From Saururus chinensis (Eukaryota; Streptophyta; Magnoliopsida; Piperales; Saururaceae), in contig CP141145.1 of NCBI GenBank assembly GCA_035235625.1, forward strand, positions 34,948,668 through 35,012,667: a stretch of DNA of 64,000 bases, written 5' to 3'. Position numbers and translations under genes: made by a program. Numbering within the stretch: the stretch's first letter is position 1; the number at the start of each line of letters is the position of its first letter. The notes beneath the pieces were generated by a model, which saw nothing but the letters and a program-made list of their open reading frames with translations, was not told the DNA's origin and made no database searches. Below are positions 12,338 through 23,213 of the stretch, one piece after another.

Positions 12338-15300
12338 TGTAAGGACCCTCATCTTTAAACCGGTCTTGATTTTTATTTAATTATGGGTTATCGTGCAATT
12401 TACGTGTTTTCTGATCTTATTCGGTGATTTTGTAAATAAATAGAGTTTGTGATGGTTTTAACCAAAATTAACTTCAATATTAGTGGTTTTAAGTGATTTT
12501 AAACCAAATGTGAATTTTTGGAATTTTTCGGATTTTTCACTATTTTCCCAAAAATTAGGGTTTTGGCGGGACCCCTGTGGGCCCCACGGTCGAAAATTTT
12601 ATTTTTTGTGTCAAATGACCCTAGACATATACTTAAGGTCACACAAAAATTTTCAGAATTTTATTAGGCTTAATTCGTGCTTAAATTTGCAAAATAACCA
12701 CTTTTAGCCTACTTTTCATATTTACACCCCAAAACTTACCTTTGCCTACCCCAACCCTTACTATAAAAGGGCAAACCTGAGCCATTTCCATTTTTGGGAA
12801 TAGGCTAAGGAAGGAGGTCTGGCCTAATCCCCACTTAGGCCCGAATTAGAAGCCGATTAAGGTAAGCTTGCTCTAATTAAGCACTAATCCATGGCTTTTC
12901 TCTTAATTTCTTCCAAATCTACCATTTTCCCCTTGATTCAATTCGTTTTTGACCATCAAAAGCTACTGATTTGTGTTTTACTACAAACCCTAACATTCAA
13001 AATTCGATTTTTACTACCAACAAGCCCTAGATCTAAGATTTAATTAGGGATTTCTTAAGTAAATCGATTTCTATTGGTGTTTGATTCAAACTCATTGTGT
13101 TTTCAAGGATTTCAAGAAGGGTGACTCTTCAATCCGAGCTTAATCAAGTACTGAGGTAATGGGTCTTCGAAATCTCTGTTTATCCATGGTAAAACTCTTC
13201 ATTTTTGGCTTATTTCGAAATGGTTTGCTTGATTTAGTGTGTTAATGGTAAGATTAGAAAATGGAATTATTTAATCCCGATTTCTTAGGGTTTTGCATTA
13301 TTATGGTTTGGTTTGACATTCTGGAAGTCAAGGAGGACTTTTGATGATGATTAGGGTGCTAGATGTGGATTTGAAGTGTTATCTATGGTGTCTCGGTTTG
13401 ATTTTGCGAAAGGAAGAAGATGACTGTTTGCCGTGTTAGCGATCGATCGGCCTTGCAGGGCGATCGATCGGCTGAACTGAAAATTTGAAAATTTTGCGTG
13501 TAACCGATCGAACGGCCTGAAGGGCGATCGATCGGCTACACAGGAAATTGTATGTTGTGTGTATGATGCCTATTTTGATGATTCCACTTTAGCTTGCCAA
13601 TTTTATATGAATGTGGAGTGTTTTAAGCTATGTTAGGCTACTGGAAATGCATGCTATTGAGTTTATGGAGTTGAGATATATGCTTAGTGATGGTGGAATG
13701 ACTTATGTTTTGTGGCATGATGTTGGAATCGTTATTTTGAAATTATGAATAGTTGTTTCCCTTTGGTTAAGCATATTTCGGTAGGACTACAATCATTGTT
13801 GGACAGATTTGTCATGATAAATTGTGATTAATGGTGTGTGAATGTTGGTGAATACCATGACTCAATGATGGAATGAGTGATGTTATAGGTGTTTAGCCTT
13901 TGTGGTTGAGTTTTGAATCTAGCTAAGATTTCAACGATTCTTCTACTATGATTTCATTTGGAATTCATGTTTAGGTAGAAATTCACATGTGTAGTGTGGT
14001 AGTGAGTTGATTTTCAAGCATGATAATATGCATTATGTGAAAGGCTTCTACTAGTTACACACACACACATGTGGGGGTTAAATGATGATGTTGAAGCTTA
14101 ATATCGTGATTATGAATGATGCATTAGGGGCTGGTGAGAGCACTTATCATGATTAGGGTTCATGTATGCTTTGCCCACGCATGTACCATGTTGCACGCAT
14201 CATGAAAATGGATTTCCAATTGAGGCTTCATCGTGATTAATCGAATTTGACCGATTGGATGCAATGTGATGGAATTGCGTGCCGGGTTTATCGGTCGTGG
14301 ATTAATCGCAAGTTGATTGGTCCGAAAGGACATATTTTGATTTGAAGTTCCTGTGTGGAACGATTTGGAGTTCCTGTGTGGAACGAGTGCACTCCCGGGG
14401 TTGAGTCTTGTTTAATGGAATGATGTGGGGAGGAGTTGTGTACTTGTCTTGCGGATATGTGAGAATATTATTATGTGTGTCATCCGGACCCCGAGAATCC
14501 GGTGTGGTATGCCGTGTGCACCCCGCTACCACGTGTTCTAGGGTTCTGCGTGTGAGAACTCGGGCTCTTCCCTCCGCAGAGATGTCCACTGGCGAACACC
14601 CCTGCTCTAGATTCTCTGTGTGAGAATGGGACATCCTTGGCCAGGATTGTCCAGGGCGGCAGTATTAGGGATTGACAACCCCGATCTTTCTTGAATTCTT
14701 GTGTAGAATTTTGTACCATGACACGCCTTCGTGGCCTTGTCTATGCTCCCGTACGTGTGACGTCAATGTGTGATTACTCCTTGATGGAGGTTGATTGTGA
14801 TAACATTATGCATGTGGGAATATGTATGTTAGAGATACATCCATGCATGTTGATATTGATGTTATGCATGTGGAATATGTATGTTAGAGATACATCCATG
14901 CATGTTGATGTTGATGTTATGCATGTGGGAATATGTATGTTAGAGATACATCCATGCATGTTGATATTGATGTTATGCATGTGGAATATGTATGTTAGAG
15001 ATACATCCATGCATGCTGATTTTGATGTTATGCATGTGGAATATGTATGTTAGAGATACGTCCATGCGGGATTGGTTATGATGTGAATGCATGTGGGAAT
15101 ATGTATGCTAGAGATACATCCATGCAGGTTGAATTATGCATTTTTATGCAGTGTTAAGTGATATGAATGTGTGATCATAAAGTGATGCACCATGTAAATC
15201 TTTGATCTGAAACGATCTCATTTCTAAGCTATCGTATTTTCTACGTTGACATGATATTAAAACCATTGCTGAGTGTTAAAACTCACCCCTCTTTTGTGTT

Positions 15301-15763
15301 TTGATTTGGGGCTGCGTGGTGCGACACGCAGATGGACAGGATTGCCTTTTTGAGGAAAGGTCAGAGGTAGCTTGGGTGTGATGATGGAGATCGTTGCGTG
15401 ACTTATCATCGTTTCTTTCATGCTTTATGTTCGAACCTTTGTGTAGGGTTCTTGTTGTGGTTTTATGTCACATGTTACAGTTATGTTTGCTTATGACTTA
15501 TTTTGAGCCGGTGTGGGCTTTACTTAACTAAGTTTGTGGGTTTGAGATTGTTGTTTACTTCGTGTTAAGCAACACCTTTTTTTTTCCCTTTTATTTACTC
15601 TTGCTCAAAGGATTGTGCGCACTCCGTGTTGCTGTTAATTGCCCGTGGTTAGGGATTAAGTCTTCCGCTAGAATCGTTTCTCAATTTCACTTCGTCGCCC
15701 CCGCGCACTTGACCGGACCTTGGACCGGGTTCGGCTCGGGTCGGGCATGGCCGGGGCGTGACA
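12338..15763 (+). repeat. 3' LTR of element A
   Basis: This is a 3426-bp copy of the 5' LTR, with the TATA box at 12761-12771, palindrome modules at about 13440-13536 and six tandem units at about 14805-15128. The few differences from the 5' LTR all seem to lie in the last two thirds. The direct flank CCTCA (15764-15768) is the target duplication. Confidence 0.95.
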
Positions 15764-15768
15764 CCTCA

Positions 15769-17400
15769 TGACCCGCCAAAGGAGAGGTATGGAAGTGACC
15801 AATGAGACGCTAGCGCAGATCGGTAACCGCTGGCACCCAAAGACGGTCCTTCCAGAAGAGAAGGCCATCCTTCCAGAAGAGAAGGCCATCCTTCCATGCA
15901 AAACCAGGGTGCGCTGCTGGGTTGGTCTGAAGGGCTGCAATCAGAGTGGAGGTCGGGCAATCATCCTTATAAGCCTGCTGTAATTCGTCAAGAAAAGGGT
16001 AAATTGGGCTGGAAATAGCCAAACACGAACCTGGGTTGGTGCGGCGAGACAGTGCATCAGCCACAGTGTTGTCTGATCCCCGCTTGTACACAACCTCATA
16101 ATCATAACCCAAGAGCTTACTAACCCACCGCTATTGCACGGGCGCGAACACTCGCTGTTCAAGAAAATACTTGAGTGGCTGATGGTCAGTGCGAATGAGG
16201 AACCGCCGACCAAGCAAATAAGGGCGCCACTTGTTGACCACAAGGACAATGGCGAGCATAACGACCAGCCAAAGCCTTACTGAAGTAGGCAATGAGACGC
16301 TCCTCCTGAAGAAGTACTGCCCCTAGGCCGGCATCCAAAGCATCGGTCTCGACCACGAATGGCCTGCTGAAATCAGGGAGAATCAAAAAAGGGGTGGTCG
16401 CCATAGCCTGTTTCAACTCCTCGAAGGCGGCCTGGGCAGCGTCGGACCAGCAAAAAGCACCTTTATGTAACAGCTGAGTAAGCTGCCGTGCAATCTCACC
16501 ATAGCCGTGAATAAAGCGCCGATAATAGCCAGTAAGGCCAAGGAAATCCTGCAGCGCCCGGGCGCAAGTAGGAGCCGACCAGGACAGCATGACGGTCACC
16601 TTAGAGGGGTTCATAGCCACACCGTCACGAGAGATGACATGACCCAAATATTCAACCTGTGAGCAGCCAAATGAACACTTCGAGCATTTAAGAAACAACG
16701 AGTTAGCTTGTAGGATATCAAAGATAGACCTGAGATGCTCCAAATGGTCAGCCCACGACTTGCTATAGACTAGAATATCATCGAAGAACACCAAGATGAA
16801 GCGGCAGAGGAAGGGCCTGAAGAGGTCATTCATAAGGCTCTGAAATGTAGAGGGCGCATTCGTGAGGCCGAACGGCATAACCAAGAACTCAAAATGACCA
16901 TCATGAGTATGGAAGGCGGTCTTATGCACATTGGTGGGCTGCATACGGATTTGATGATAATTGGAACGAAGGTCCAGTTTACTGAATATGGTAGCACTAG
17001 CCAACTCGTCCAATAGTTCCTCCACCACTGGTATGGGATACTTGTCCTTCACTATAATTGCATTTAGCGCCCGATAGTCCACACAGAAGCGCCAAGTCCC
17101 ATCTTTCTTATGGACCAGCAACACTGGGGAAGAAAAAGAGCTCGTGCTAGGCCAAATGATACCTAAAGAAAGCATATCCGATACCAGGCGCTCGATCTCA
17201 GCCTTCTGAATATATGGATAGCGATAGGGTCGTACATTGGCTGGAGCAGCACCGGGCAAAATAGGAATAGAGTGGTCATGAGCCCTCACCGGGGGAAGGC
17301 CTGTTGGCTCAGCAAACACCGTGCTATACGCTGTCAAAAGATCACAAAGGTCCTGCGACAAGTCATCCTGTACCACCGCCACTGACGCTCACTGCTGGAG
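15769..17400 (-). mobile_element. Element B reverse transcriptase and RNase H
   Basis: The minus strand encodes a reverse transcriptase with [38 protein letters not shown] and VFFDDILVYSKSW, then an RNase H start (FVVETDALDAGLGAVLLQE) and the RNase H/integrase linker (VADALSRRTNPGS). This is the portion between the two later Tekay-like insertions. Not intact. Confidence 0.88.
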
Positions 17401-17406
17401 GAGGAG

Positions 17407-18950
17407 TCAGAAAGACCCCGTTGCCTGAGTAGAAAGAAGAGTACCTGGCTGAGAGCCTTGGAGATGTACCCGCTGTCCATGCAATGCGAAATCCATCACC
17501 AGATCCTTAAAGTTCCAAAGAATGTCCCCAAGCTCCTGGAGCCACTGCACTCCCAACACCACGTCCGCCCCCTTCGTCGGCAGTAAGAAGAGGTCGGTTA
17601 CGAAGGTGTGGCCCTGGATGGAGAGTGCGGCCTGTGCACAGACATCAGAACTGCGGAGGTGCTTACCATCACCAATCAATACATCAAAAGGGGTCGAGTC
17701 AGACACAAAACAACCTAGCCGCTGCGCCACCTTATCGTTGATGAAGTTGTGAGTCAATCCACTGTCAATCAGAATGGTGACCTGTTGCCGCTTGAGATAA
17801 CCTTGTACCCTCATTGTGCACGGTGTGAAGGCCCTTGAAAAAGCATGTACAGAGATCTCTGGCAATGTATCGGCAAGGTACAAAGAATCAGACTCATCGG
17901 TTCCCCCGGACTCCTCATCGATTTCCTCCACTAAAAGACTCCCTTTGATGGAACAACGGTGCCTCGGAACGAACTTCTCATCGCAGCAAAAACAGAGTCC
18001 TTTTGCTTGACGTTCCTCCATTTGGGCTGGAGTGAGACAACGGACAATCGGGCCAGCCGGAGGAGGAGCTTGGCCAATGCGGCCAGTCACCTGGTTGCTG
18101 GCTGGAGCAGCAAGGGGAGAGGCAGACACAGCAGCCCGAGGAAAAGGTCCTAGCCTGCCTCCGCGCCTCTGTCGGGCCAACTTCTCCTCCTCAATACGTG
18201 CGTGGCGCACTACATCCCTCATGCTGGCACAGGGAAAATGGCGCATCTTCTCAGAAATCTCAGGCTTGAGTCCTCGCTTGAACGTACCCACCAGGGCAGC
18301 CACCGGCCAATCCGGGAGGCGATTAGCCACCTTCATGAACTCTGTGTAGTAGGCGCGCATGGTGGATGTCTGGCGCAGGGAGGACATCATTTCATTGAAG
18401 TCTTGAAACTCATTGGGGCCGAATTGGATGCATAATTCATCGAAGAAGGCGGCCCAAGTTGGGTAGCGCACCTCCTTCTCAAAGCTTTGATACCACACCG
18501 ATGCATCCCTGTCAAGGTGGAAGGCCGTTATGCACAACCGTTCAGCCTCCGAATGCGTCCCCTGATAGGCGAAAAATTTCTCCGCCTTGTAGAGCCACTC
18601 GACAGGGTCATCATCTCCGTTATAGCGTGGAAACTGTAGGTGGGCCAACCTAGGTTCCGCCCCACCCCGAAGTGCACCGCGGTGTCCTAGATACTCCTCC
18701 CAGTCATCCTCCATCTCCTGGTGCAAATTTCAAGGAGGCGGCACCATTGGGGCATTTTCCCGAACAGCTGGTGCGCCTCGCGAATCCCAGGCCTGACGTC
18801 TCCCTTCCATGCCCAAATTGACAGTGCCAAAGCGTACACCGTCCTGAGCAAAGCGCATCTCGCGGGTTGCAGGCACTGAGAAGTCAGAGCAGAGGAGTTC
18901 GGGAGCCTGGGACGGCCCCCCTTTCTCCATGGAGGCTGGCGGCCTGGACA
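17407..18950 (-). mobile_element. Element B gag and protease
   Basis: The minus strand encodes a retrotransposon gag domain (LQFPRYNGDDDPVEWLYKAE, YQSFEKEVRYPTW, FKRGLKPEI), a CCHC-like knuckle (CFCCDEKFVPRHRC) and an aspartic protease start with the family DSG motif (TILIDSGLTHNFI) and ADVVLGVQWL. The beginning of gag lies beyond the solo LTR, at 22086-22269. Confidence 0.88.
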
Positions 18951-18955
18951 CCAGA

Positions 18956-21900
18956 TGTCACGCCCCGGCGATGCCCGACCCGAGCCGAACCCGGTCCAAG
19001 GGCCGGTCAAGCGCGCGGGGGCGACGAAGTGAAATTGAGAAACGATTCTAGCGGAAGACTTAATCCCTAACCATGGGCGATTAACAGCAACACGGAGTGC
19101 GCACAATCCTTTGAGCAAGAGTAAATAAAAAGGGAGAAAAGGTGTTGCTTATCACAAAGTAAACAACAATCTCAAACCCACAAACTTAGTTAAGTAAAGC
19201 CCACACCGGCTCAAAATAAGTCATAAGCAAACATAACTGTAACATGTGACATAAATCCACAACAAAGAACCCTACACATAGGTTCTAACATAAAACATGA
19301 AACAAAATGAAGGAAAGTCACGCAACGATCTCCATCATCACACCCAAGCTACCTCTGACCTTTCCTCAAAAAGGCAATCCTGTCCGTCTGCGTGTCGCAC
19401 CACGCAGCCCCAAATCAAAACACAAAAGAGGGGTGAGTTTTAACACTTAGCAATGGTTTTAATATCACTGTCAACGTAGAAAATACGATAGCTTAGAAAT
19501 GAGATCGTTTCAGATCAAAAATTTACATGTGCATCACTTTCTGATCACACATTCATATCACTTAACACTGCATAAAAATGCATAATTCAACCTGCATGAA
19601 TGTATCTCTAGCATACATATTCCCACGTGCATTCACATCATAACCAATCCCGCATGGACGTATCTCTAACATACATATTCCACATGCATAACATAAAAAT
19701 CAGCATGCATGGATGTATCTCTAACATACATATTCCACATGCATAACATCAAAATCAACATGCATGGATGTATCTCTAACATACATATTCCACATGCATA
19801 ACATCAAAATCAACATGCATGGATGTATCTCTAACATACATATTCCACATGCATAATGTTATCACAATCAACCTCCATCAAGGAGTAATCACACATTGAC
19901 GTCACACAGACGGGAGCATAGACAAGGCCATGAAGGCGTGTCATGGTACAAAATTCTACACAAGAATTCAAGAAAGATCGGGGTTGTCAATCCCTAATAC
20001 TGCTCGCCCTGGACGATCCTGGCCAAGGATGTCCCATTCTCACACAGAGAATCTAGAGCAGGGGTGTTCGCCCAGGGACATCTCCTGCGGAGGGAAGAGC
20101 CCGAGTTCTCACACAGAGAACCCTAGAACACGTGGTAGCGGGGTGCACACGGCATACCACACTGGATTCTCAGGGTCCAGATGACACACATAATAATATT
20201 CTCACATATCCGCAAGACAAGTACACAACTCGTCCCCACATCATTCCATTAAACAATACTCAACCCGGGGAGTGCACTCGTTCCACACAGGAACTCCAAA
20301 TCGTTCCACACAGGAACTTCAAATCAAAATATGTCCTTTCAGACCAATCAACTTGCGATTAATCCACGACCGATAAACCCGGCACGCAATTCCATCACAT
20401 TGCATCCAATCGGTCAAATTCGATTAATCACGATGAAGCCTCAATTGGAAATCCATTTTTATGATGCGTGCAACATGGTACATGCGTGGGCAAAGCATAC
20501 ATGAACCCTAATCATGATAAGTGCTCTCACCAGCCCCTAATGCATCATTCATAATCACGATATTAAGCTTCAACATCATCATTTAACCCCCACATGTGTG
20601 TGTGTGTAACTAGTAGAAGCCTTTCACATGATGCATATTAACATGCTTGAAAATCAACTCACCACCACACTACACATGTGAATTTCTACCTAAACATGAA
20701 TTCCAGCGGAAATCATAGTAGAAGAATCGTTGAAATCATAGTTAAATTCAAAACTCAACCACAAAGGCTAAACACCTATAACATCACTCATTTCATCATT
20801 GAGTCATGGCATTCACCAACATTCACACACCATTAATCACAATTTATCATGACAAATCTGTCCAACAATGATTGTAGTCCTCTTGAAATATGCTCAACCA
20901 AAGGGAAACAACTATTCATAATTTCAAAATAACGATTCCAACATCATGCCACAAAACATAAGTCATTCCACCATCCCTAAGCATATATCTCAACTCCATA
21001 AACTCAATAGCATGCATTTCCAAGAGCCTAACATAGCTTAAAACACTCCACATTCATATAAAATTGGCAAGCTAAAGTGGAATCATCAAAATAGGCATCA
21101 TACACACAACATACAATTTCTGTGTAGCCGATCGATCGCTCTTCAGGCCGTTCGATCGGTTACACGCAAAATTTTCAAATTTTCGATTCAGCCGATCGAT
21201 CGCCTCGCAAGGCCGATCGATCGCTAACACTGGCAGAAACAGTCATCTTCTTCCTTTCGCAAAATCAAACCGAGACACCATAGATAACACTTCAAATCCA
21301 CATCTAGCACCCTAATCATCATCAAAAGTCCTCCTTGACTTGGAATATCAAACCAAACCATAATAATGCAAAACCCTAAGAAATCGGGATTAAATAATTC
21401 TATTCTCTAATCTTACCATTAACACACTAAATCAAGCAAACCATTTCGAAATAAGCCAAAAATGAAGAGTTTTACCATGGATAAACAGAGATTTCGAAGA
21501 CCCATTACCTCAGCACTTGATTAAGCTCGGATTGAAGAGTCACCCTTCTTGAAATCCTTAATCGGCTTCTAATTCGGGCCTAAGTGGGGATTAGGCCAGA
21601 CCTCCTTCCTTAGCCTATTCCCCAAAAATGGAAATGGCTCTGGTTTGCCCTTTTATAGTAAGGGTTGGGGTAGGCATAGGTAAGTTTTGGGGTGTACATA
21701 TGAAAAGTAGGCTAAAAGTGGTTATTTTGCAAATTTAAGCACGAATTAAGCCTAATAAAATTCTGAAAATTTTTGTGTGACCTTAAGTATATGTCTAGGT
21801 TCATTTGACACAAAAATAAAATTTTCGACCGTGGGGCCCACAGGGGTCCCGCCAAAACCCTAATTTTTGGGAAAATAGTGAAAATTCCGAAAAATCTCAA

Positions 21901-22080
21901 AAATTCACATTTGGTTTAAAATCACTTAAAACCACTAATATTGAAGTTAATTTTGGTTAAAACCATCACAAACTTTATTTATTTACAAAATCATCGAATA
22001 AGATCAGAAAACACGTAAATTGCACGATAACCCATAATTAAATAAAAATCAAAACCGGTTTAAAGATGAGGGTCGTTACA
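18956..22080 (-). mobile_element. Tekay-like solo LTR inside element B gag
   Basis: This is an LTR of the element A family on the minus strand (plus strand reads TGTCACGCC...GGTCGTTACA). It is 3125 bp and has no internal region or second LTR. The 5-bp target duplication CCAGA at 18951-18955 and 22081-22085 marks a clean insertion; element C shows the empty site near 39865. It carries the palindrome block (about 21127-21224), a TATA box (21648-21658, minus) and five tandem units (about 19585-19860). It is a bit shorter than the two LTRs of element A. Solo LTRs arise by recombination between the two LTRs of an element. Confidence 0.95.
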
Positions 22081-22085
22081 CCAGA

Positions 22086-22269
22086 GGGGGTGCGTGCTCA
22101 GCCTGAATCTGGGCTATAGCCAATCCCAGTGCATCGATCTTGGCCATGAGTTGAGCATCGTGAACTCGCCGGTGGTCTCCGGTGCTAATTTGGGGTTGTT
22201 CGCAGAGACAAGAGTCTCTTTCTTGGGCTGACTCTCTGGGGCTGTGGCAGCTTGCTTGCCTCTAGCCAT
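22086..22269 (-). mobile_element. Element B gag N-terminus
   Basis: The minus-strand frame begins with ATG at 22269 (MARGKQAATAPESQPKKE), 31 bases after the LTR edge, and matches the gag start of element C at 40086. The start is supported by its place just after the primer site. It continues at 18950 across the solo LTR. Confidence 0.75.
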
Positions 22270-22286
22270 GGCCGGGGATCGTAATT

Positions 22287-22300
22287 TGCTCCGATACCAA
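22287..22300 (-). other. Primer-binding site of element B
   Basis: On the minus strand TTGGTATCGGAGCA directly follows the 5' LTR end ACAACA, matching the site in elements A and C. Confidence 0.85.
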
Positions 22301-22634
22301 TGTTGTACCCGGTGTAGGCACAATTGGTACACCGGAGTTCTACACAGAGAAAGGAAAAGAAGTTGAAAGAAAGGGAAAGGAGTTCTGGAATTACTTCAAA
22401 CATGAAAACAAAAGAGGAAGAAGATGACCCCTTTATGGGGAGTCGCGCCCCATACTGGGAGTCACACCCCACATTGGGAGACGTGCCACTAGTGGGCCCG
22501 GTTCACCCGTGGTCCACTAGTGCGCCAGTTTTAAATATTTAAAAATACAATAATCAACTAGCAACTAGCCTAATGACATAACAAAAGTACTGAAATAAGT
22601 GAAAATACTAAGTCTAGTGCACTCGTGCACAACA
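22301..22634 (-). repeat. 5' LTR of element B
   Basis: 334 bp bounded by TGTTGT...CACAACA, closely similar to the two 340-bp LTRs of element C. No matching LTR is seen at the other end of element B, so neither a target duplication nor an age can be given. Confidence 0.88.
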
Positions 22635-22897
22635 ACTTCTGTTTATCTTTCAATCCCTCGAGCTTCGTTAACTTTCCAAAAGTTAAGGCTTTTAAAATTC
22701 TGGACGTCTTTTGGTGGGTGATGGGTTTCAGAATTTCTTTTTGAAGGTTCCTTGGACTTGAAAGCCCGAAGCCCCTTCTTATGAAAACGAATGGAGTATT
22801 TATAGTATTGGGGTTGTACGGTTAAGTAAAGTAGTGAATGTTGAGTTGGAGGGGTAGTTTATAGAAAGTAGATAGTGGAAAATGAGTTAGTGGGATG
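22635..22897. other. Intergenic flank, promoter-like on the minus strand
   Basis: No open frame of note. A minus-strand CTATAAATA lies at 22797-22805, about 160 bp before the Reina-like LTR edge, and would be read toward that LTR. It might be the promoter and leader of a former gene or of another element; nothing confirms this. Confidence 0.3.
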
Positions 22898-22905
22898 AGT
22901 TGAAG

Positions 22906-23205
22906 TAGTGATGCCGCTGGGTCGGGTTCGGGTCGGGTTTTGCCAAACCCGAACCCGATACCACATAACAAAGTTGTGACCCGAACCTGACCCGACCTGA
23001 ATCCGAACCCGACCCGTTTGACCCCAATAAAATAAAAAAAATTTAAAATAATTTTTTAAAAATTAATATTAAAATATATATTAAAAAATATAAATTTATA
23101 TTTATATTTATATTCGGATTGGGTTGGGTTGGATCACCTAAACCCGACACGACCCATTAGGGTCGGGCCGGGTTTACCATTTACCCGACCCGAGTGGCAT
23201 TTCTA
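22906..23205. mobile_element. hAT-type MITE, 300 bp
   Basis: The element begins TAGTGATGCCGCTGGGTCGG and its reverse complement begins TAGAAATGCCACTCGGGTCG, so the ends are imperfect terminal inverted repeats. It is flanked by a perfect 8-bp direct repeat AGTTGAAG (22898-22905 and 23206-23213), the hAT target length. Both arms carry repeated GGGTCGGGTT/AACCCGAACCCG, and the centre is AT-rich with no coding capacity. It must have depended on an autonomous hAT transposase from elsewhere. Confidence 0.85.
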
Positions 23206-23213
23206 AGTTGAAG

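Larger units (their letters stand above)
5186..15763 (+). mobile_element. Tekay-like chromovirus A with two LTRs
   Basis: The element starts TGTAAGGACC and ends GGCGTGACA. It has a 3423-bp 5' LTR (5186-8608), a primer-binding site, a pol-bearing internal part, a polypurine tract and a 3426-bp 3' LTR (12338-15763). A 5-bp target duplication CCTCA lies at 5181-5185 and 15764-15768. The interrupted Reina-like sequence reads continuously across it when compared with element C near 29030. The LTRs are about 99% identical by eye (roughly 25 differences, the first ~1.1 kb apparently identical), so the insertion is recent, on the order of a few hundred thousand years under commonly used plant LTR rates. 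It looks structurally complete at the ends, but the coding part is broken, with about two or three breaks, and gag is mostly absent. Confidence 0.95.
3959..22634 (-). mobile_element. Reina-like Ty3/gypsy element B, nested and incomplete
   Basis: This is a chromovirus on the minus strand, read from its 5' LTR (22301-22634) through the primer site, gag, protease, reverse transcriptase, RNase H, integrase and C-terminal region (3959). Two later insertions split it: a two-LTR Tekay-like element at 5186-15763 and a Tekay-like solo LTR at 18956-22080. Only one LTR is seen. The element is broken: apart from the insertions it carries several breaks and its 3' side stops at a junction with a foreign integrase piece. 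The short LTR (~335 bp), the family-typical domain order and the close match to element C at 27448-40456 support a Reina-type assignment, which is my inference from remembered motifs. Confidence 0.85.

Noticed and set aside
22916-23200. Interstitial telomere repeat
   Set aside because: The motif GGGTCGGG/AACCCG is not the plant telomere TTTAGGG and is bounded by MITE ends with an 8-bp duplication.
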